Below, in pieces: positions 60,285 through 64,000 of a DNA stretch of 64,000 bases (position 1 is the first letter of the stretch; each line of letters begins with the position of its first letter). This DNA is from Pseudomonas prosekii. GTDB lineage: Bacteria > Pseudomonadota > Gammaproteobacteria > Pseudomonadales > Pseudomonadaceae. The stretch covers positions 2,108,001 to 2,172,000 of the forward strand of contig NZ_LT629762.1 of the NCBI RefSeq assembly GCF_900105155.1, read 5' to 3'. The translations under genes were made by a program, and so were the position numbers. The notes below the pieces were generated by a model. The model had not been told where the DNA came from. It did no database searches and worked only from the letters and a program-made list of their open reading frames with translations.

Positions 60285-61244
60285 ATGCGCAAGGGACTGT
60301 TCATCGGCATTAATAATTACACGCACATTTCCTCTTTGAGCGGCTGCAACGCCGACGCCATGGCGATGGCTTCGGTGCTGAAAACCGACGCCAACGGCGA
60401 CCCAAACTTCAAGAACGTGGTGCTGACCTCTGCCGAGGATCACCTGGGCCGTGGAAAACTCGAAGATCAGATCCGCGAACTGTTCTCCGGCGATTGCAAC
60501 GTGGCGCTGCTGTATTTCGCCGGTCATGGGGTTTTCGATGACGACACCGACGAAGGCATGCTGGTCCCGCAGGACTACCGCACTGCACGCGATGGCATTC
60601 GCATCAGCGACATCCTCAATTGGGCTTCGAAAGCGGTACAAATCAAAAACAAAGTGATCATTCTCGATTGCTGCCAGGGCGGCTCGGCGGGTGAAATCCG
60701 CGCGCTGCGCAGTGAAAGCAGCGTGGTGGGCGAAGGCATGACCATCCTTACCGCGTGCAAGAAAGAGGAATCGGCGCTGGAGGGCGGCGGGCACGGCGTG
60801 TTCACCCGTTTGCTGCTGCAGGCGTTGCACGGCGGCGCGGCGAACATCCTCGGCAAGATCACCCCCGGCAGCCTTTACGCGTTCGTCGACAACGCCCTCG
60901 ACGCCTGGGAACAGCGCCCGGTGTTCAAAACCAACGTTTCGCAATTCATCTCGTTGCGGGAAGTGTCGCCGCTGATCCCCAAGGAAATCCTGCGCAAATT
61001 GCCCGAATGGTTCGCCGAGGCCGAATCAAACTTCGCCCTCGACCCAAGCTACGAACCGACCGAACCGAGCTTCGACCCCGACCACGGCGAAGTCTTCGCG
61101 CAACTGCAAAAGTGCAACCGCCACAGCCTGATCGAACCGGTGGAAGCCGAGCACATGTACTACGCCGCCATCAACTCAACCGGCTGCCGCCTCACCGCAC
61201 TCGGCGCCTACTACCGCGAACTCGCACTCAAGGGACACTTCTGA
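60285..61244 (+). CDS. Caspase-like (peptidase C14) protease, probable TIR-activated effector
   Basis: This 319-residue protein has an N-terminal caspase fold at about residues 1-225. MRKGLFIGINNYTHISSLSGC opens the first strand. The catalytic His81 lies in LLYFAGHGV, and the catalytic Cys130 in VIILDCCQGGSAGE (second Cys of the pair, as in metacaspases). TACKKEESALEGGGHGVFTRLLLQALHGG is the substrate-pocket region. A C-terminal tail of about 90 residues ends NSTGCRLTALGAYYRELALK; it has no named domain and may bind the signal. By analogy with type IV Thoeris, an activated protease would degrade cell proteins and stop phage growth. It is coupled to the second TIR gene by a TGATG overlap. Confidence 0.88.
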   Translation: MRKGLFIGINNYTHISSLSGCNADAMAMASVLKTDANGDPNFKNVVLTSAEDHLGRGKLEDQIRELFSGDCNVALLYFAGHGVFDDDTDEGMLVPQDYRTARDGIRISDILNWASKAVQIKNKVIILDCCQGGSAGEIRALRSESSVVGEGMTILTACKKEESALEGGGHGVFTRLLLQALHGGAANILGKITPGSLYAFVDNALDAWEQRPVFKTNVSQFISLREVSPLIPKEILRKLPEWFAEAESNFALDPSYEPTEPSFDPDHGEVFAQLQKCNRHSLIEPVEAEHMYYAAINSTGCRLTALGAYYRELALKGHF

Positions 61245-61735
61245 TGCCCGTCTTTATCAGCTACCGCCACACCGACCGCCCACAAGCCATCGCCCTCAAC
61301 GAACGCCTGAAACGCGCCGGCATCAAAACCTATCTCGACGTGCTCGACGCGGAATCGCAAACCACCGACGACATCACCACCGTCATCACCCGCAACATCA
61401 CCGAATGCACGCACTTGCTCGCCGTGGTCTCGGACAAAACCGCGCAATCGTGGTGGGTGCCGTTTGAAATCGGTGCAGCGACCATCAGCAATCGGCGGAT
61501 TTGCTCGTTCAAGACCGGGAACAGCGAACTGCCGGAATATCTGGATAAATGGCCGAAGCTGGTTCAGGGGGCCGACATTGATTTTTTCATTGATGAGTAT
61601 CACCGCGAGGTGAGCCATAACCGCTCGATTGCACTTGAGTCTGTCAGTGGCACTGAGTCGGCGAGGTTGTTTAACAAGAGCAATGCGGATCGGTTTCATG
61701 CTGAGCTTAAGAACCGGATACGTCGGGGGTTTTGA
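61244..61735 (+). CDS. Second TIR-domain protein of the TIR-caspase operon
   Basis: This 163-residue protein is a TIR_2-type domain unlike the first one. MPVFISYRHTDRPQAIALNERLKRAGIKTYLDV is the classic TIR box 1. CTHLLAVVSDKTAQSWWVPFEIGAA puts the predicted catalytic glutamate at residue 75. A C-terminal helical extension of about 45 residues (HREVSHNRSIALESVS...RFHAELKNRIRRGF) follows. It starts within the caspase stop codon (TGATG), so stoichiometric translation with the protease is likely. It may be a second sensor, a second signal-making enzyme or a regulator; sequence alone does not decide. Confidence 0.8.
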   Translation: MPVFISYRHTDRPQAIALNERLKRAGIKTYLDVLDAESQTTDDITTVITRNITECTHLLAVVSDKTAQSWWVPFEIGAATISNRRICSFKTGNSELPEYLDKWPKLVQGADIDFFIDEYHREVSHNRSIALESVSGTESARLFNKSNADRFHAELKNRIRRGF

Positions 61736-61834
61736 GGCGAGTGGGATATAGGCGCAGCGATTGAAACTGGAAGCGGCTGATACCGCTGTCATAAATATGT
61801 ACACCTGACCCAAACAAGTTGGCTGTCAGGCCGC

Positions 61835-62005
61835 AATCGCGAGCAAGCTCGCTCCCACATTTGGATTTTTGTACATCTGAGAGAAAGAGGTCGGCTGGTA
61901 GAGGGCTATCGCGAGCAGGCTCGCTCCCACATTGGATTTTTGTACATCTGAGAGAAAGAGGTCGGCTGGTAGAGAGCTATCGCGAGCAGGCTCACTCCTA
62001 CAGGG
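61835..62005. repeat. Array of three REP units, period 71-73 bp
   Basis: ATCGCGAGCAAGCTCGCTCC-type REPs begin at 61835, 61908 and 61979, each followed by ACATCTGAGAGAAAGAGGTC-type spacer DNA that is also nearly identical. All are in the same orientation, unlike the paired REPINs elsewhere, which shows tandem amplification. Confidence 0.85.
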
Positions 62006-62046
62006 ATTGCGCACAGCCGCGAGAACAGGTCGGCTATCAGGCCGCC

Positions 62047-62290
62047 TCGCGACGCAGTTGCGGTGCCCGCCCCCTCGTGAGGCCGAGCGCAGGTTCTGCG
62101 CAGTGGGCAACCCGGCAAGGATGCCGGGTTAGCCGCCCCCGGCCAGGGATGGCCGATGGCGGCGGGCCCACGGAGCAGGACCGGAGCGAGGGCATGCCGA
62201 GCCTGGGCGAGGCACCGAACGAAAGGGGCAAGAGCGCTTTGGTTACTTTCGCGCTTCTCGAAAGTGACTCGCTGTAAAAGCGAAACCCAA
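62047..62290. repeat. Large dispersed Pseudomonas repeat (GGACCGGAGCGAGGGCATGC type)
   Basis: The sequence includes CGGAGCAGGACCGGAGCGAG, GGGGCAAGAGCGCTTTGGTT and GCTTCTCGAAAGTGACTCGC, which I recognise as parts of a larger intergenic repeat common in fluorescent Pseudomonas genomes. It holds inverted bits such as AACCCGGCAAGGATGCCGGGTT. It yields spurious open frames and is not a gene. Confidence 0.6.
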
Positions 62291-62354
62291 TGCCGCCGTG
62301 ACCGCAGAAATGGATATGTACACCCGACAAGAACAAGTTGGCTGATAGAAAGCT

Positions 62355-62452
62355 ATCGCGAGCAAGCTCGCTCCCACAATTGGATCTGTGGACATCTGGG
62401 AGAACCAAGTCGGCTTGTAGAGAGCTATCGCGAGCAGGCTCACTCCTACAGT
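62355..62452. repeat. Two REP units in tandem, period 72 bp
   Basis: REPs start at 62355 and 62427 with spacer DNA related to that of the 61835 array (ACATCTGGGAGAACCAAGTC). They look like a continuation of that array interrupted by the large dispersed repeat. Confidence 0.8.
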
Positions 62453-62491
62453 TGGAGTTGCGTTCACCTACACGGAATCAAGCGCAGAAAA

Positions 62492-62513
62492 AAGCCGACA
62501 TCGCTGTCGGCTT
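62492..62513 (-). terminator. Terminator of motAB
   Basis: AAGCCGACA-TCGC-TGTCGGCTT is a perfect 9-bp stem followed on the minus strand by a run of T, 7 bp beyond the motB stop. Confidence 0.85.
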
Positions 62514-62519
62514 CTTCGA

Positions 62520-63569
62520 TCACTGCGCCGGCGCTTCCGCCGGTTTCGCCGGGTCACCCGGCTTCGGTGCCACGTCGTCAAACAAATTCAGACGCTCCCG
62601 AACCTCATGCGCCGGCACCGGTTGCTTGTCCGCCGGTAACGCGTTCGGGTCCACCGGCGTGGCTGGCGTGCCCGGCGCTTCACCGGGTGCGCCCTGCCCC
62701 GGAATCGCCGAAGGGTCCGCACCTTGCGCGCCTTCAATCGCCGTTTGAGCCCTCTTCGTCAACACCACAATGTCGATACGGCGGTTCACCGGATTAAACG
62801 GATTCTCCCGATCAAACAGCGCCGACGAGGCATAACCGACCACGCGCGCCACTTGCGACTCCGGATAGCTGCCGGCGACCAGCGCGCGGCGGGCGGCGTT
62901 GGCGCGGTTGGCGGACAATTCCCAGTTACCGAAATCGCCGGTGCCGATGTATGGCTTGGCGTCGGTGTGGCCGCTGATGCTGACCTTGTTCGGCACCGCT
63001 TTAATGGTGTCGGCCATGGCCAGCAAAATATCTTCGAAATACGGTTTCAGCCGCGCCGAGCCCGAGTCGAACATCGGCCGGTTATCGGCGTCCATGATCT
63101 GGATGCGCAAGCCGTTCGGGGTGATTTCGAACAGGATCTGATCCTTGAACTTCTGCAGTTGCGGGTTCTCGTCGACCTTGTTCTGCAGTTCTTGCAGCAG
63201 CAATTCCAGACGTTCTTTCTCGACCTGCTCGGCCATGCCTTCGACCTGATCGGTGTCGGCCGTGACTTTGTCCGGTTGCGGCTGGGATTTCACCTCGGGG
63301 TTGAGTGTGTTATCCGGCGCCAGGGTCGGCGTGCCGCCCAGATCGATGATGTACGGCGTGCCGCTTTCGGAAAAGCCGACCGGGTCTTTGAAGTAACCGG
63401 CGATGGCGATCTTCTGTTCCGGTGTCGCGGTGGACAGCAGCCACAACACCAGGAAGAACGCCATCATTGCCGTCGCGAAGTCAGCAAAGGCAATTTTCCA
63501 CGCGCCGCCGTGGTGCCCGCCGGCGATGCGCTTGATGCGCTTGATGATTATCGGCTGGTTATTTTCCAT
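62520..63569 (-). CDS. motB: Flagellar stator protein MotB
   Basis: The 349-residue protein has one transmembrane helix with the proton-binding Asp30 (IAFADFATAMMAFFLVLWLLS, about 26-46). A periplasmic linker follows, then the OmpA-like peptidoglycan-binding domain (SISGHTDAKPYIGTGDFGNWELSANRANAARRALV, about 195-230), and a Pro/Ala-rich C-terminal tail of about 70 residues, longer than in E. coli MotB. It anchors the stator to peptidoglycan. It lies 3 bp after motA. Confidence 0.96.
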   Translation of the reverse strand: MENNQPIIIKRIKRIAGGHHGGAWKIAFADFATAMMAFFLVLWLLSTATPEQKIAIAGYFKDPVGFSESGTPYIIDLGGTPTLAPDNTLNPEVKSQPQPDKVTADTDQVEGMAEQVEKERLELLLQELQNKVDENPQLQKFKDQILFEITPNGLRIQIMDADNRPMFDSGSARLKPYFEDILLAMADTIKAVPNKVSISGHTDAKPYIGTGDFGNWELSANRANAARRALVAGSYPESQVARVVGYASSALFDRENPFNPVNRRIDIVVLTKRAQTAIEGAQGADPSAIPGQGAPGEAPGTPATPVDPNALPADKQPVPAHEVRERLNLFDDVAPKPGDPAKPAEAPAQ

Positions 63570-63572
63570 GAC

Positions 63573-64000
63573 TTAACGCCCGCGAACCGCTTGTTCCAGC
63601 TCAGCGAAACTTGGGCGGTGCGCCGGGTACAGAACCTTGCGGCCGAACTCTACCGCCAACGATGGCGGCATGCCGGAGGCCGAAGCCACCAGCGACGCCT
63701 TGATGGCTTCGTAGATGTTCAGTTCTTCCTTGGCATCGTGTGCCAGGGAGGTGGCCAGCGGGCCGAAGAAACCGTACGCCGCGAGAATACCGAAGAAAGT
63801 ACCGACGAGCGCCGCGCCGACGTGCATGCCGATGGCCGCCTGGTCGCCTTCGCCCAGCGAAGCCATGGTCACGACGATGCCCAAAACTGCCGCCACAATA
63901 CCGAAACCCGGCATGGCGTCGGCGATGCCGTTTACCGCGTGAGACGGGTGCTCGAGGTCTTCCTTGAGGCTGTAAAGCTCCATGTCGAACAGACCTTCGA
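63573..64000 (-). CDS. motA: Flagellar stator protein MotA (C-terminal part; start outside window)
   Basis: The visible part is the C-terminal half of MotA. It contains ADAMPGFGIVAAVLGIVVTM (the TM3 proline motif), HVGAALVGTFFGILAAYGFFGPLA (TM4 with its conserved Pro) and the cytoplasmic tail ending LEQAVRGR. The open frame runs to the window edge, so the N-terminal half lies beyond base 64000. MotA and MotB form the proton channel that drives flagellar rotation. Confidence 0.95.
   Translation of the reverse strand, partial: EGLFDMELYSLKEDLEHPSHAVNGIADAMPGFGIVAAVLGIVVTMASLGEGDQAAIGMHVGAALVGTFFGILAAYGFFGPLATSLAHDAKEELNIYEAIKASLVASASGMPPSLAVEFGRKVLYPAHRPSFAELEQAVRGR

Larger units (their letters stand above)
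61736..62519. other. 784-bp gene-free region downstream of the TIR-caspase operon
   Basis: This stretch contains only repeats: a REP array (61835-62005), one copy of a larger dispersed repeat (about 62047-62290), a second REP array (62355-62452) and the motAB terminator. Short open frames in it are repeat-derived. No integrase, insertion-sequence end or tRNA is visible. A weak hairpin (AGCGG/CCGCT near 61775) is the only terminator-like candidate after the operon. Confidence 0.7.

Noticed and set aside
62047..62408. Protein-coding frames in the large dispersed repeat
   Set aside because: They overlap on both strands, lack ribosome sites and derive from a repeat known to generate spurious annotations.
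61835..62452. CRISPR array, suggested by evenly spaced repeats of about 72 bp
   Set aside because: The spacers are nearly identical to each other, the repeats match REP elements found all over the window, and no cas gene is present.
61736..62519. Prophage or transposon remnant downstream of the TIR-caspase operon
   Set aside because: No integrase, transposase, terminal inverted repeat or target duplication can be seen; the stretch is REP arrays and a dispersed repeat.

Overview
This window looks like a core chromosomal segment of a fluorescent Pseudomonas (P. fluorescens/P. putida side of the genus). The evidence is the high-GC coding, the dense Pseudomonas REP/REPIN palindromes between genes, and the gene order. 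From about 22.6 kb to the right edge that order largely follows the P. aeruginosa PAO1 order I remember (pncB-nadE-azu-LOG, ygiQ, dnaB-rplI-rpsR-rpsF, rlmB-rnr, two tRNA-Leu, purA-hisZ, hflC-hflK-hflX-hfq-miaA-mutL-amiB-tsaE-nnr, queG, orn, rsgA, motB-motA). The species cannot be fixed from this sequence.

Layout. 0-5.3 kb: three REP-containing tandem repeats, a leaderless lipase, a ferritin-like protein, an AsmA-family protein and a small secreted repeat protein. 5.3-8.7 kb: a DesT-like TetR regulator, then ureE-ureF-ureG-hupE/ureJ, with a sigma-54-type promoter upstream. 8.7-12 kb: an AGE-type epimerase, a cation-diffusion-facilitator homologue and a short-chain dehydrogenase. About 12.05-12.7 kb is non-coding and holds three pairs of DnaA-box-like motifs. 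12.9-18 kb: a complete branched-chain amino-acid ABC transporter (livF-G-M-H-K). 18.4-22.4 kb: amaA-amaB and a divergent LysR gene for pipecolate/lysine breakdown. 22.6-27 kb: NAD salvage (pncB, nadE), azurin, a LOG-family protein and a Nudix protein. 27-37 kb: ygiQ, the replicative helicase, ribosomal proteins, rlmB and RNase R. 37.4-42.6 kb: duplicated tRNA-Leu(CAG) genes, a ferric-iron ABC pair and a chemoreceptor. 42.8-55.7 kb: purine and histidine genes, HflKC, and the conserved nnr-tsaE-amiB-mutL-miaA-hfq-hflX superoperon. 55.7-59.7 kb: queG, a TRIC-family protein, orn and rsgA. 62.5-64 kb: the motAB stator genes, with motA cut by the window edge.

The most striking locus is 59.87-61.74 kb, between rsgA and motB, which are adjacent in the PAO1 order I recall. 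It is a tight three-gene operon: a ThsB-like TIR protein, a caspase-like protease with an intact His/Cys dyad and an uncharacterised C-terminal tail, and a second, different TIR protein. It closely resembles TIR-caspase antiphage immunity (described as type IV Thoeris), but with two TIR proteins flanking one protease. Stem-loops insulate it upstream, and about 0.8 kb of REP arrays and a larger dispersed repeat lie downstream, so the rsgA-motB gap looks like an accessory-gene hotspot.

Other notable points are the DnaA-box-rich intergenic region, REPIN-linked tandem duplications that carry adjacent gene ends (after queG and at the left edge), a candidate sigma-54/NtrC control region for the urease accessory genes, and an iron ABC transporter without an ATPase gene.
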